A stretch of DNA of 64,000 bases from Streptomyces sp. A0642 (GCF_004795105.1 NZ_SSBL01000022.1:60622-124621), one strand, 5' to 3'. Numbered from the stretch's first letter, positions 34,274 to 43,026 are shown. Made by a program: numbers and translations. The notes: generated by a model not told the origin, from the letters alone.

Positions 34274-35998
34274 CTAGAACTCCCCGGACCGGTCCGTGCG
34301 GATACGTTCGAGCAGCAGCAGCGACGCCGCGCACACGAGCATCAGGATCGTGCTCAGCGCCATCGCCTGCCCGTAGTTGAGCTCCCCCGACCGGCCCAGC
34401 AGCCGGGCGACGGCCACCGGAAGCGTGGGATTGTCGGGCCGCGCGATGAACACCGTGGCCCCGAACTCGCCCAGCGACACGGCGAACGCGAATCCGGCGG
34501 CGACCAGCAGCGCCCGGCGCACCAGCGGCAGGTCCACCTCGCGCCAGGCCCGCACGGGCGAGGCGCCGAGCACCGCGGCCGCCTCGCGCAGCCGCCCGTC
34601 CACCGCTCTGAGGACCGGAAGCATCGTGCGGACGACGAAGGGCACCCCGACCAGCGCCTGGGCGAGCGGCACCAGGATCCAGGACGTGCGCAGATCCAGC
34701 GGGGGCTTGTCGAGCGTGATCAGGAAACCGAAGCCCACGGTCACGGCGGAGACGCCGAGCGGCAGCATCAGCAGCGCGTCGAAGCCCCGGACGAGCCGGC
34801 CCGCCTTCCGGGTCAGGGCCGCGGCCGCCAGTCCCCCGACGACCAGCGCGATGAGGGTGGCGACCACGGCGTAACGCAGTGAGTTCCCGATCGCCTCGAT
34901 GGGGGCGACCAGGAACGTACCGCTGTTCGCCTCCGCCGAGCCCAGCGCGCGGTAGTAGGCGAGACCGTGACCGCCGGACACGTCGAGCGACCGCTCCACC
35001 AGGACGGCGAGGGGGAGCAGGATCAGCACGAGCACCGTCAGCAGCACACCGCCGAGCAGCGTCCACTGCGCAGCGCCGCGCGGCCTGCGGGCCGTCTGCG
35101 CCGGATCGACCAGCTTCAGCGCCCTCTCCCTGCGCCGCACGGTCCAGGCGTGCACGGCGAGTACGGCGCCGACCGCGACGAACTGCACCAGGGTCAGCAC
35201 GGCGGCGGTGGGCAGATCGAGGAGTTGTGCGGTCTGCCGGTAGATCTCCACCTCCAGTGTGGAGAAGCCGGGGCCGCCGAGGATCTGTACGACACCGAAG
35301 GAGGTGAAGGTGAAGAGGAACACCATCAGCGCCGCCGCGGCCACCGCGGGGCCGAGGGCGGGGAGGGTGACGCGGCGCCAGGCGGCGAAGCGTCCGGCGC
35401 CGAGCACCCGCGCGGCCTCCTCCTGCCGGGGGTCGAGCTGGGACCAGAGTCCGCCGACGGTGCGCACGACGACGGCGTAGTTGAAGAACACATGGGCCAG
35501 CAGGATCGCCCACACCGTGGTGTCGAGGCGGACGCCCCAGAGTTCGTCGAGGAAGCCGCCGCGGCCGAGCAGCGCGAGGAACGCCGTGCCGACGACGACG
35601 GTCGGCAGGACGAACGGCACGGTGACGATCGCCCGCAGCAGCTGCTTGCCCGGGAAGTCGAACCGGGCGAAGACGTAGGCGCCGGGCAGCGCGATCAGCA
35701 GGGTCAGCGCGGTGGACGCGAACGCCTGCCAGAGGGTGAACCAGAGCACGCCCCCGATGTCCGGCCGGCTCAGCACCTCGCCGAACCGCCCGAACTGCCA
35801 CACCCCGTCCGCCTTGAGCCCGCGCCCCACGATCGCGGCGACGGGATAGGCGAAGAACACCGCGAAGAAGGCCACGGGCACGGCCATCAGACCGAGCCGT
35901 AGCGCGCCCCCGCGCAACGACCGGGCGCGCGCGGCCTTCCCGCGCGCGCCCGGTCCGCGTACGGGAGTCTTCGCTACTTCACTACGAGCGAGGACCAT
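34274..35998 (-). CDS. thiP: Thiamine ABC transporter permease, fused double permease
   Basis: A 574-residue membrane protein made of two permease halves, as in ThiP and FbpB. About twelve hydrophobic segments are visible. Each half has an EAA coupling loop: EEAARVLGAGRFAAWRRVTLP in the first and REAAAVLGASPVRAWREVDLP in the second. The Arg/Lys-rich N-terminus is cytoplasmic. The ATG at 35998 overlaps the end of thiB by 25 bases; an ATG at 36010 is also possible. With ThiQ and ThiB it forms a high-affinity thiamine or TPP importer. Confidence 0.88.
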   Translation of the reverse strand: MVLARSEVAKTPVRGPGARGKAARARSLRGGALRLGLMAVPVAFFAVFFAYPVAAIVGRGLKADGVWQFGRFGEVLSRPDIGGVLWFTLWQAFASTALTLLIALPGAYVFARFDFPGKQLLRAIVTVPFVLPTVVVGTAFLALLGRGGFLDELWGVRLDTTVWAILLAHVFFNYAVVVRTVGGLWSQLDPRQEEAARVLGAGRFAAWRRVTLPALGPAVAAAALMVFLFTFTSFGVVQILGGPGFSTLEVEIYRQTAQLLDLPTAAVLTLVQFVAVGAVLAVHAWTVRRRERALKLVDPAQTARRPRGAAQWTLLGGVLLTVLVLILLPLAVLVERSLDVSGGHGLAYYRALGSAEANSGTFLVAPIEAIGNSLRYAVVATLIALVVGGLAAAALTRKAGRLVRGFDALLMLPLGVSAVTVGFGFLITLDKPPLDLRTSWILVPLAQALVGVPFVVRTMLPVLRAVDGRLREAAAVLGASPVRAWREVDLPLVRRALLVAAGFAFAVSLGEFGATVFIARPDNPTLPVAVARLLGRSGELNYGQAMALSTILMLVCAASLLLLERIRTDRSGEF

Positions 35999-37077
35999 GA
36001 CTGGACCCACTGCTCACGGTTCTTGGCGATCTCGTCCGGGGCGACGGTCGTCGGCTTGCCGACCGTGGCGCCGAACTTCGTGAAGAGGTCCGGCACCTTG
36101 GCGCCCTTGGTGACCGGGCTGACGAACATGTTGAGCGGCATGTCCTCCTGGAACTTCTTGCCGATCAGGAAGTCCAGCAGGGCCTTGCCTCCCGCCGGGT
36201 TCTTCGCCCCGTCGAGCAGGCCGGCGAACTCGATCTGCCGGAAGCACGTCCCGGTGGCGACGCCGGTGGGGGCGGTCTTCGGCTGCGGGTCCGCGTAGAG
36301 CACCTCGACGGGCGGACTCGAGGCGTAGCTGACGACGAGCGGCCGGTCGGCCTTGGCCTTCTTGCCGCCCGCGGAGCCGGAGAACTCCTCGTTGTACGCC
36401 TGCTCCCAGCCGTCGACGACCTTGACGCCGTTGCTCTTCAGCTTCTTCCAGTGGTCCTGGTAGCCGTCGTCGCCATAGGTGGCGACGGTGCCGAGGAGGA
36501 AGCCGAGGCCGGGCGAGGAGGTCGCCGCGTTCTCGGTGACGAGCAGGTTCTTGTACGCGGGCTTCGCCAGGTCCTCGAAGGTCTTCGGCGGCGCGAGCTT
36601 CCTGTCGGCGAAGTACTTCTTGTCGTAGTTGACGCAGATGTCGCCGGTGTCGATGGGGGTGACCCGGTGCTTGTCCGCGTCCAGTTGGACATCGGCCGCG
36701 ACCCGGCCGATCCCCTTGGCCTCGTACGGGGTGAACAGACCGTGGTCGAGGGCGCGCGAGAGAAGGGTGTTGTCGACGCCGAAGAACACGTCACCGCGGG
36801 GCGAACCCTTGGTCAGGATCTCCTGGTTGAGGGCTGCGCCCGCGTCACCGCTCTTCAGCACCTTGACGGTGTAGCCGGTCTCGCGGGTGAACTCCTTCAG
36901 TACGTCCTTGGAGGCGTTGAAGGAGTCGTGGCTGACGAGGGTGACGGTCTTGGAGCCCGTTCCCTCGGTGCCGCCGTTGCCGGAGGCGGGGTCGTCGGAG
37001 CTTCCGCAGCCGGCCAGCGCGGTCGCGCCGAGCGCGGCGGCGACGGCCGTCGCCGCGATCTTCTTGGTGGTGCTCAT
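35974..37077 (-). CDS. thiB: Thiamine-binding lipoprotein
   Basis: A 367-residue solute-binding protein. The signal peptide MSTTKKIAATAVAAALGATA is followed by lipobox LAGC with Cys24. ThiB-like text includes VTLVSHDSFNASKDVLKEF, RGDVFFGVDNTLLSRAL, TPIDTGDICVNYDKKYF and LVVSYASSPPVEVLY. The ATG at 37077 has GGAGG seven bases upstream. It is the first gene behind the TPP riboswitch, which makes thiamine or its phosphates the expected ligand. Length is typical. Confidence 0.9.
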   Translation of the reverse strand: MSTTKKIAATAVAAALGATALAGCGSSDDPASGNGGTEGTGSKTVTLVSHDSFNASKDVLKEFTRETGYTVKVLKSGDAGAALNQEILTKGSPRGDVFFGVDNTLLSRALDHGLFTPYEAKGIGRVAADVQLDADKHRVTPIDTGDICVNYDKKYFADRKLAPPKTFEDLAKPAYKNLLVTENAATSSPGLGFLLGTVATYGDDGYQDHWKKLKSNGVKVVDGWEQAYNEEFSGSAGGKKAKADRPLVVSYASSPPVEVLYADPQPKTAPTGVATGTCFRQIEFAGLLDGAKNPAGGKALLDFLIGKKFQEDMPLNMFVSPVTKGAKVPDLFTKFGATVGKPTTVAPDEIAKNREQWVQSWSSLVVK

Positions 37078-37111
37078 GTGATTCCTCCTGGGATGACCAG
37101 GAAGAGACGCG

Positions 37112-37151
37112 GCCCTGCCCGCTTCCGGGGGAAACCGGAAGCGGGCAGGGC
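37112..37151 (-). terminator. Riboswitch-associated terminator hairpin in the thiB leader
   Basis: Perfect 17-base inverted repeat (37112-37128 with 37135-37151), six-base loop, between the TPP aptamer and the thiB start. On the minus strand it is followed by the pyrimidine-rich GTCTCTTCCT. This is the likely expression platform: formed when TPP is bound, it would stop transcription before thiB. Confidence 0.75.
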
Positions 37152-37167
37152 GCAACAGCTTGAGTAA

Positions 37168-37272
37168 GGTCCGAACTTCCTACCCGGAATGACCCGGGCG
37201 AGGTTCAGAGGGTCTGCGGCCAGCCTGTCCTCGGTGCCGCACTCTCAGCGCTGTGGCGCTCCCCTGTCGGAA
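37168..37272 (-). promoter_or_regulatory. TPP riboswitch (THI box)
   Basis: Read on the minus strand, the leader contains the conserved TPP aptamer parts in order: AGGGGAGCGC, then GCGCTGAGAGTGCGG (the CUGAGA pyrimidine-sensing loop, 37242-37248), a variable P3 arm, ACCCTCTGAACCT (37213-37201) and CCGGGTCATTCCGG (37197-37184). TCCGA at the 5' end can pair with TCGGA at the 3' end to close P1. It precedes the thiBPQ operon, so high TPP should repress thiamine uptake. Confidence 0.95.
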
Positions 37273-37316
37273 TATGAAGTTGATTTCGAGCCCAGGCTAC
37301 ACGCCCGGTTTCGGCC

Positions 37317-38423
37317 TCAGCGCTCGGAGGCCGCCAGCTGTCCGCAGGCCCCGTCGATCTCCTGGCCGCGGGTGTCGCGAACGGTCACCGGCACCCCGTG
37401 GGAGGCGATCGCCTCGACGAACGCCTTCTCGTCCTCGGGCCGCGAGGCGGTCCACTTGGAGCCGGGCGTCGGGTTCAGCGGGATGAGGTTGACGTGGACC
37501 CGCTTGCCCTTGAGCAGCCGGCCGAGCCGGTCGCCCCGCCACGCCTGGTCGTTGATGTCACGGATCAGCGCGTACTCGATGGAGATGCGGCGGCCGGACT
37601 TCTCCGCGTACTCCCACGCGGCGTCCAGGACCTCGCGCACCTTCCACCGGGTGTTCACCGGCACGAGCGTGTCACGCAGCTCGTCGTCCGGGGCGTGCAG
37701 CGACACCGCGAGACGGCACTTGAAGCCCTCGTCCGCGAAGCGGAGCATCGCGGGGACGAGACCGACGGTGGAGACCGTGATGCCGCGCTGCGAGAGCCCG
37801 AGGCCGTCGGGCTCGGGGTCGGTCAGGCGGCGGATGGCGCCCACGACGCGGTTGTAGTTGGCGAGCGGCTCGCCCATGCCCATGAAGACGATGTTGGAGA
37901 GCCGGGCGGGCCCGCCGGGGACCTCGCCGTCGCGCAGCGCCCGCATGCCGTCGACGATCTGGTGGACGATCTCGGCGGTGGACAGGTTGCGGTCGAGACC
38001 GGCCTGGCCGGTCGCGCAGAACGGGCAGTTCATGCCGCAGCCGGCCTGCGAGGAGATGCACATCGTGACGCGCTCGGGGTAGCGCATCAGGACGGACTCG
38101 ACCAGGGTCCCGTCGTGCAGCTTCCACAGCGTCTTGCGGGTGGTGTCGTCGTCGCAGCTGATGTGGCGGACCACGGACATCAGATCGGGGAACATCGCCT
38201 CGGCGAGCTTGCCCCTCGACGCGGCGGGGATGTTGGTCCACTCCGCCGGGTCGTGCGCGTACCGCGCGAAGTAGTGCTGCGAGAGCTGCTGGGCGCGGAA
38301 GGGCTTCTCGCCGATCGCGGCGACGGCTTCCTTGCGCTCGGCGGGCGTGAGGTCGGCGAGGTGCCGCGGCGGCTTCTTGGCTCCGCGGGGCGCGACGAAA
38401 GTGAGTTCTCCGGGCTTAGGCAT
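37317..38423 (-). CDS. rlmN: 23S rRNA (adenine(2503)-C(2))-methyltransferase
   Basis: A 368-residue radical-SAM enzyme that methylates C2 of A2503 in 23S rRNA and also A37 of some tRNAs. The 4Fe-4S cluster motif is CGMNCPFC, near residues 127-134, preceded by TMCISSQAG. Other family text: NIVFMGMGEPLANYNRVVGA, STVGLVPAMLRFADEG, AVSLHAPDDELRDTLVPVN and the mechanistic Cys in DIRGQEIDGACGQL-like text at the C-terminus (IDGACGQLA). All expected residues are present. It has a short N-terminal extension. It is a single gene, downstream in orientation of the divergent gene at 38734. Confidence 0.97.
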   Translation of the reverse strand: MPKPGELTFVAPRGAKKPPRHLADLTPAERKEAVAAIGEKPFRAQQLSQHYFARYAHDPAEWTNIPAASRGKLAEAMFPDLMSVVRHISCDDDTTRKTLWKLHDGTLVESVLMRYPERVTMCISSQAGCGMNCPFCATGQAGLDRNLSTAEIVHQIVDGMRALRDGEVPGGPARLSNIVFMGMGEPLANYNRVVGAIRRLTDPEPDGLGLSQRGITVSTVGLVPAMLRFADEGFKCRLAVSLHAPDDELRDTLVPVNTRWKVREVLDAAWEYAEKSGRRISIEYALIRDINDQAWRGDRLGRLLKGKRVHVNLIPLNPTPGSKWTASRPEDEKAFVEAIASHGVPVTVRDTRGQEIDGACGQLAASER

Positions 38424-38733
38424 GGTTCTTCCAGTGTCGCAGACACGCCGTGGTGCTTGCGGTCGTCACCGAGGAGGGCGGTCATCGGGCCGCCGCCGAC
38501 TGCCCCGCGACGGCCCCGCGACGGCCCCGGCCGCACGCACGGCAGTGAGCGATCGCACTCCGGCGGCCGGCTCCGCGACGGCCCTGCGCGCGCACAGGTG
38601 GGCCCGTGCGGCCTCCCGGGGAAGGCGGTACGCGAGCGGCGAGGCGGGCGGCCACGGTGCCGATGGATCGGGGCGGGCGGGGTATCCGGGAGCCGAGAAG
38701 GACATTCCGCCCCATGCGCAGGAGGTACGTGCC
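38424..38733. other. Divergent intergenic region
   Basis: 310 bases between rlmN and the plus-strand membrane protein gene. The undecamer CGCGACGGCCC occurs three times, twice in tandem around 38505-38530 and once near 38575. No gene is seen. No promoter could be placed with confidence. Confidence 0.4.
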
Positions 38734-39261
38734 GTGCACACCGTGAAGAACTGGTTCAGTCACAGCCTGGCCGGGCAGGCACTCGTGGTCTTCGTGCTGG
38801 GTATGGGCTTCAGCGCCGTGTTCCGCCGGAACGACCATCCGGGCTTATGGGTGGTCCAGAGCCTGCTCTACAGCGTGGTGATCATCGGGGTCCTCGCTGC
38901 TCAGCGCCGCAGAACCGCCCGCGCGACCGGTGCCGACCCCCGCACGGTCGTGAGCCTCAACCGCAGGATCCGGCATGGTGAAGTGCCTCGGGATCCCGAG
39001 GAGCGGGCGATGATGCGGCGGCTGGTGGACGATCAGCTGGGGAAGATGGAGCGGGGTGGCCGGTGGCTGCCGTACTGGCTGGGCTTCATGGGTCTCAGCG
39101 CGGTCGGCATGCTCGTCCTCGGCGCCACCACGGGCTCGCTGGTGTTTCCGCTGGTCTTCACGGTCGCGGTGGCCGCGTTCTGCCTCTGGATCCTGTGGAT
39201 GCGCCGCCGGGCCATGGAGATCCACCACCACATGCGCTCGGCCCTCCGCGACCCGAGCTGA
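38734..39261 (+). CDS. Conserved membrane protein (175 residues)
   Basis: Four hydrophobic segments are visible in two pairs: GQALVVFVLGMGFSAVF and WVVQSLLYSVVIIGVLAA, then WLPYWLGFMGLSAVGMLVLGA and LVFPLVFTVAVAAFCLWILW. A 60-residue cytoplasmic loop between the pairs is charged (RRIRHGEVPRDPEERAMMRR). The C-terminus is basic and His-rich (MEIHHHMRSALRDPS). I do not recognise the family. The GTG at 38734 is supported by GGAGG eight bases upstream. It ends before a strong bidirectional terminator. Confidence 0.8.
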   Translation: MHTVKNWFSHSLAGQALVVFVLGMGFSAVFRRNDHPGLWVVQSLLYSVVIIGVLAAQRRRTARATGADPRTVVSLNRRIRHGEVPRDPEERAMMRRLVDDQLGKMERGGRWLPYWLGFMGLSAVGMLVLGATTGSLVFPLVFTVAVAAFCLWILWMRRRAMEIHHHMRSALRDPS

Positions 39262-39302
39262 CGGGTGCCGTCGTCGCGGCCGGTCCGCCCTCCCCCGCAG
39301 AT

Positions 39303-39343
39303 GCGTGAGGGCCCGCCGTCCGGTGGACGGCGGGCCCTCACGC
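39303..39343. terminator. Bidirectional terminator hairpin
   Basis: Perfect 19-base inverted repeat (39303-39321 with 39325-39343) with a three-base loop, between the convergent membrane-protein gene (ends 39261) and cdsA (ends 39365). AGAAAAA follows on the plus strand. Confidence 0.88.
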
Positions 39344-39364
39344 AGAAAAAGCGCCTGGAGCCGC

Positions 39365-40447
39365 TCAGCCGGAGCCGACGAAGATCACCAGGAGCAGCCA
39401 GACCACCGGTGCGGTCGGCAGCAGGGAGTCCAGCCGGTCCATGATCCCGCCGTGGCCGGGCAGCAGCGTCCCCATGTCCTTGATCCCGAGGTCGCGCTTG
39501 ATCATGGACTCGCCCAGGTCGCCCAGGGTCGCGCTGGCGGCGACCGCGAGGCCGAGCAGCAGGCCCTGCCACCACGAGCCGTCGTCGATCAGAAACTGCA
39601 TGCACAGCGCACCGGCCACCATCGCGAAGGCCACCGCTCCGAACAGGCCCTCGCGGGTCTTGCCGGGGCTGATGCGCGGAGCGAGCTTGTGCTTGCCGAA
39701 CCGCCAGCCGACGGCGTACGCGCCCGTGTCGCTGACCACCGTCAGCAGCAGGAAGGTCAGGACCCGCTGCGGTCCGTCGTCGGCTGTCAGGAGCATGGCG
39801 ACGAAGGTCGCCAGGAACGGCACGTAGAACGCGGCGAAGACCCCGGCCGTGACGTCCTTCAGGTAGCCGTCGGGCGGCTCGGTCATCCGCCAGACGAGCA
39901 CCGCCAGGGCGGTCAGCGCCATGGCGATCCACGCGCCCTCGGCTCCGCGGGCGTAACCGGCCACGATCATGGCCGCGCCACCGATCGCGAGAGGCACGAG
40001 GGGCGCCTTGATGCCCTTGCGCTCCTCCAGCCGGGAGGTGAGCTCCCACAGACCCACGACGACGGCGACCACGATCACGCCGACGAAGACGGCCTTGACG
40101 ATGAAGAGCGAGGCGACGACGACGGCACCGAGCCCGACGCCGACCCCTATGGCGGATCCCAGATCACGGCCCGCACGCTTCTTCTGCGGGGGTGGCGGCG
40201 CGGTGGACATGGGCTCCTGCGGCTTCTCGTCGCGGAACAGGGGGCCACCGCTCAGGCGTGCGGCGGCTCCCCGGTCCCCGTCATCGTCACTGTCTCTACC
40301 TGCGTCGGGAACGTCCGGCACGATGGGCATGGGCCGAGTCTGCTGGGCGTCATGCACATCGTATGCAGGACCCGCCGGAGCGGCCCGCATCTCGGGCGCA
40401 GCCCTGTGGCCGGCGCCCTGCGGGACGCCCCGGGAAGAGTCGTTCAT
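39365..40447 (-). CDS. cdsA: Phosphatidate cytidylyltransferase
   Basis: A 360-residue membrane enzyme making CDP-diacylglycerol from phosphatidate and CTP. A soluble N-terminal extension of about 100 residues, typical of streptomycetes, is followed by about eight hydrophobic segments. The CDP-alcohol signature SATLGDLGESMIKRDLGIKD and PGHGGIMDRLDSLL sits near the C-terminus, with the catalytic Asp pair. Its ATG overlaps the frr stop by one base (TGATG), so the two genes are coupled. Confidence 0.95.
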   Translation of the reverse strand: MNDSSRGVPQGAGHRAAPEMRAAPAGPAYDVHDAQQTRPMPIVPDVPDAGRDSDDDGDRGAAARLSGGPLFRDEKPQEPMSTAPPPPQKKRAGRDLGSAIGVGVGLGAVVVASLFIVKAVFVGVIVVAVVVGLWELTSRLEERKGIKAPLVPLAIGGAAMIVAGYARGAEGAWIAMALTALAVLVWRMTEPPDGYLKDVTAGVFAAFYVPFLATFVAMLLTADDGPQRVLTFLLLTVVSDTGAYAVGWRFGKHKLAPRISPGKTREGLFGAVAFAMVAGALCMQFLIDDGSWWQGLLLGLAVAASATLGDLGESMIKRDLGIKDMGTLLPGHGGIMDRLDSLLPTAPVVWLLLVIFVGSG

Positions 40448-41004
40448 CAGACTTCGAGCAGCTCGGCTTCCTTGTGCTTCAGCAGCTCGTCCACCTGCGC
40501 GACGTACTTCGCGGTGGTGTCGTCGAGCTCCTTCTCGGCGCGGCGCACCTCGTCCTCGCCGGACTCCTTGTCCTTGACCAGCTTGTCGAGCGTCTCCTTG
40601 GCCTTGCGGCGGACGGCCCGGATCGAGATCTTGGAGTCCTCGGCCTTGGTCTTCGCGACCTTGATGTAGTCGCGACGGCGCTCTTCGGTGAGGTCGGGGA
40701 AGGTCACCCGGATGATATTGCCGTCGTTGCTCGGGTTGACGCCGAGGTCCGAGTCGCGGATGGCCTGCTCGATGTTGCGCAGCGCGGTCTTGTCGAACGG
40801 CGTCACGACGGCCATACGGGGCTCGGGCACCGAGAACGAGGCCAGCTGGTTGATCGGGGTCAGCGCGCCGTAGTAGTCGGCGACGATCTTGTTGAACATC
40901 GCCGGGTGCGCACGGCCGGTGCGGATCGCGGCGAAGTCCTCTTTCGCGACCACGACGGCCTTCTCCATCTTCTCCTCGGCCTCGAGGAGGGTTTCTTCGA
41001 TCAC
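40447..41004 (-). CDS. frr: Ribosome recycling factor
   Basis: A 185-residue protein of the two-domain RRF fold that splits post-termination ribosomes with EF-G. Characteristic text: EEKMEKAVVVAKEDFAAIRT, GRAHPAMF, TPINQLASFSVPEPRM, NIEQAIRDSDLGVNPSNDG and RRRDYIKVAKTKAEDSKISI. Tandem GTG codons occur at 41007 and 41004; the second gives a six-base spacing from AGGAG and the standard 185-residue length, so it is chosen. It lies between pyrH and cdsA. Confidence 0.97.
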   Translation of the reverse strand: MIEETLLEAEEKMEKAVVVAKEDFAAIRTGRAHPAMFNKIVADYYGALTPINQLASFSVPEPRMAVVTPFDKTALRNIEQAIRDSDLGVNPSNDGNIIRVTFPDLTEERRRDYIKVAKTKAEDSKISIRAVRRKAKETLDKLVKDKESGEDEVRRAEKELDDTTAKYVAQVDELLKHKEAELLEV

Positions 41005-41028
41005 CACGTGCTCCTGCGTGTCTTGAGT

Positions 41029-41049
41029 GGGCCCGGCGTGCTCGGGCCC
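41029..41049 (-). terminator. Hairpin between pyrH and frr
   Basis: GGGCCCG (41029-41035) and CGGGCCC (41043-41049) form a seven-base-pair stem, 25 bases upstream of frr. It may attenuate read-through from pyrH. Weak compared with the other hairpins here. Confidence 0.3.
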
Positions 41050-41173
41050 GGCGGGTCCTGCGTCGCGTCCTCACCTGCACGGTGTCCGACCGGCAGGCCG
41101 TTGTCCATCCTTCGTGGCCGTCCAGCGGGCCCCCGGGAACGCCCCGGGTGCCCCCGGACCGGTCCCCCGGTTC

Positions 41174-41950
41174 TCAGGCCCGGGTGCTCCGGTCACTCAC
41201 GAGCGAGCCGATCTTCTCACCCTTGACCGCGCGGGCGATATTGCCCTCGGCGGTCAGCTCGAAGACGAGGATCGGCAGCTGGTTGTCACGGCAGAGCGTG
41301 ATCGCGGTGGCGTCGGCGACCTTGAGATCGCGGGCGAGCACCTCGCCGTACTCCAGCGCGTCGAACTTCACCGCGCCGGGGTTGGTCTTCGGGTCGGAGT
41401 CGTAGACCCCGTCCACGCCGTTCTTCCCCATCAGCAGCGCCTCGGCGTCGATCTCCAGGGCGCGCTGTGCCGCGGTGGTGTCGGTGGAGAAGTACGGCAT
41501 GCCCATGCCGGCGCCGAAGATGACGACGCGCCCCTTCTCCAGGTGCCGTACGGCACGCAGCGGAATGTACGGCTCCGCGACCTGGCCCATGGTGATGGCC
41601 GTCTGGACGCGCGAGTCGATGCCCTCCTTCTCCAGGAAGTCCTGGAGAGCGAGGCAGTTCATGACGGTGCCGAGCATGCCCATGTAGTCGGACCGCGCCC
41701 GGTCCATGCCGCGCTGCTGGAGCTCGGCACCGCGGAAGAAGTTGCCGCCGCCGATGACGACCGCGATTTCCGCACCGTCGCGGACGACTGCCGCGATCTC
41801 GCGGGCGATGGTGTGCACGACGTCGGGGTCGACGCCGAGACCCCCGCCGCCGGCGAACGCCTCTCCGGACAGCTTCAGCATGAAGCGTCCGCGCACCTTG
41901 CCGTCATCGCGCCTGTGGTCACCTGTGGCGGCGTCCGCGCCCTTGTTCAT
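41174..41950 (-). CDS. pyrH: UMP kinase
   Basis: A 258-residue hexameric UMP kinase of the amino-acid-kinase fold, converting UMP to UDP. Signatures are FMLKLSGEAFAGGGGLGVDP, EIAVVIGGGNFFRGAELQQRG, DYMGMLGTVMNCLALQDFLE, the GAGMGMPYFSTDTTAAQRAL loop and NGVDGVYDSDP. The ATG at 41950 has GAGGAG seven bases upstream; it is preferred over in-frame codons further out. It follows tsf across a terminator hairpin. Confidence 0.97.
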   Translation of the reverse strand: MNKGADAATGDHRRDDGKVRGRFMLKLSGEAFAGGGGLGVDPDVVHTIAREIAAVVRDGAEIAVVIGGGNFFRGAELQQRGMDRARSDYMGMLGTVMNCLALQDFLEKEGIDSRVQTAITMGQVAEPYIPLRAVRHLEKGRVVIFGAGMGMPYFSTDTTAAQRALEIDAEALLMGKNGVDGVYDSDPKTNPGAVKFDALEYGEVLARDLKVADATAITLCRDNQLPILVFELTAEGNIARAVKGEKIGSLVSDRSTRA

Positions 41951-41978
41951 GGAGATTCTCCTCGTGCACATACGAAGA

Positions 41979-42022
41979 AGGCCATTGCCGGTGGGTCCGA
42001 TGTCCCTCAGCGGCAATGGCCT
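41979..42022 (-). terminator. Terminator hairpin downstream of tsf
   Basis: Perfect 12-base arms AGGCCATTGCCG (41979-41990) and CGGCAATGGCCT (42011-42022) with a 20-base loop, 87 bases past the tsf stop and just before the pyrH ribosome site. On the minus strand it is followed by TCTTCGT. Confidence 0.75.
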
Positions 42023-42108
42023 CCTCGTCAGATCTGCGGTCGTACGGCGGTGTGCGGCCGTCGACTGCACCAGACCCTATCGGGGTCCACCGTTTTTCGC
42101 GGACGGAC

Positions 42109-42945
42109 TCAGATGCCGACCTTGATGCGCGTGAAGCGCTTCAGGGTGACACCGGCCTCGTCCAGGACCTTCTGGACGGACTTCTTGTTGTCCAGCGCGT
42201 ACGGCTGGCCGAGGAGGGTGGCCTCCTTGAAGAAGCCGTTGACGCGACCCTCGACGATCTTCGGGAGCGCGGCCTCGGGCTTGCCCTCGGCGCGCGTGGT
42301 CTCCTCGGCGACACGACGCTCGGCCTCGACGACCTCGGCCGGGACGTCCTCGCGGGACAGGTACTTCGGCGCGAAGGCGGCGATGTGCTGGGCAATGCCC
42401 TTCGCCAGCTCGGCGTCGGCCTTGTCCAGCTCGACCAGAACACCGATCTGCGGGGGCAGGTCGGGCATGGTGCGGTGCATGTAGACCGAGACGTAGGCGC
42501 CGTCGAACTGCGCGAAGCGGTCCAGGACGATCTTCTCGCCGAGGTTGGCGTTGGCCTCGTCCACGTACGCCTGGACGGTCTTGCCGGGCTCGATCTCGGA
42601 GGCGAGGAGCGCCTCGATGTCGGCCGGGGACGTCGCGGCGACGTGCTGCGCGAGCGTGTTGGCGACGGCCTGGAACTTGTCGCCCTTGGCGACGAAGTCC
42701 GTCTCGCACTTCAGCTCGAGCAGGACGCCCGACGTCTTGTCGTCGGAGACGACGGAGACGACGGCGCCGTTCTCGGCAGAACGGCCCTCGCGCTTGGCGA
42801 CGCCCTTCTGGCCCTTGATACGGAGCGCCTCGACGGCTCCGTCGACGTTGCCGTCGGCCTCGTCGAGCGCCTTCTTGCAGTCCATCATGCCGGCGCCGGT
42901 GAGCTCACGGAGCTTCTTGACGTCAGCGGCGGTGTAGTTCGCCAT
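42109..42945 (-). CDS. tsf: Translation elongation factor Ts
   Basis: A 278-residue guanine-nucleotide exchange factor for EF-Tu. The N-terminal UBA-like module MANYTAADVKKLRELTGAGM is followed by MDCKKALDEADGNVDGAVEA. The TDFVAKGDKFQAVANTLAQH core that contacts EF-Tu is intact, and the C-terminal coiled region precedes LLGQPYALDNKKSVQKVLDE. Length is normal for actinobacteria. It lies downstream of rpsB with a hairpin in the 99-base gap. Confidence 0.98.
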   Translation of the reverse strand: MANYTAADVKKLRELTGAGMMDCKKALDEADGNVDGAVEALRIKGQKGVAKREGRSAENGAVVSVVSDDKTSGVLLELKCETDFVAKGDKFQAVANTLAQHVAATSPADIEALLASEIEPGKTVQAYVDEANANLGEKIVLDRFAQFDGAYVSVYMHRTMPDLPPQIGVLVELDKADAELAKGIAQHIAAFAPKYLSREDVPAEVVEAERRVAEETTRAEGKPEAALPKIVEGRVNGFFKEATLLGQPYALDNKKSVQKVLDEAGVTLKRFTRIKVGI

Positions 42946-42988
42946 GAGTCTGTATTTCTCTCTCGAAGTCTGAAAGATCTACGGGTGA

Positions 42989-43026
42989 ACGGCGGGGGCG
43001 GTGCCTGTGGCACCGGCCCCCGCCGT
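42989..43026 (-). terminator. Attenuator-like hairpin between rpsB and tsf
   Basis: ACGGCGGGGGC pairs with GCCCCCGCCGT, and GGTGCC with GGCACC inside it: about 17 base pairs with one bulged G, loop TGT. It lies in the rpsB-tsf gap and could reduce tsf transcription relative to rpsB. Confidence 0.6.

Noticed and set aside
33249..37077. ABC operon first considered an iron(III) transporter from the double-permease layout
   Set aside because: The TPP riboswitch directly upstream and ThiB-like binding-protein text make thiamine the better assignment.
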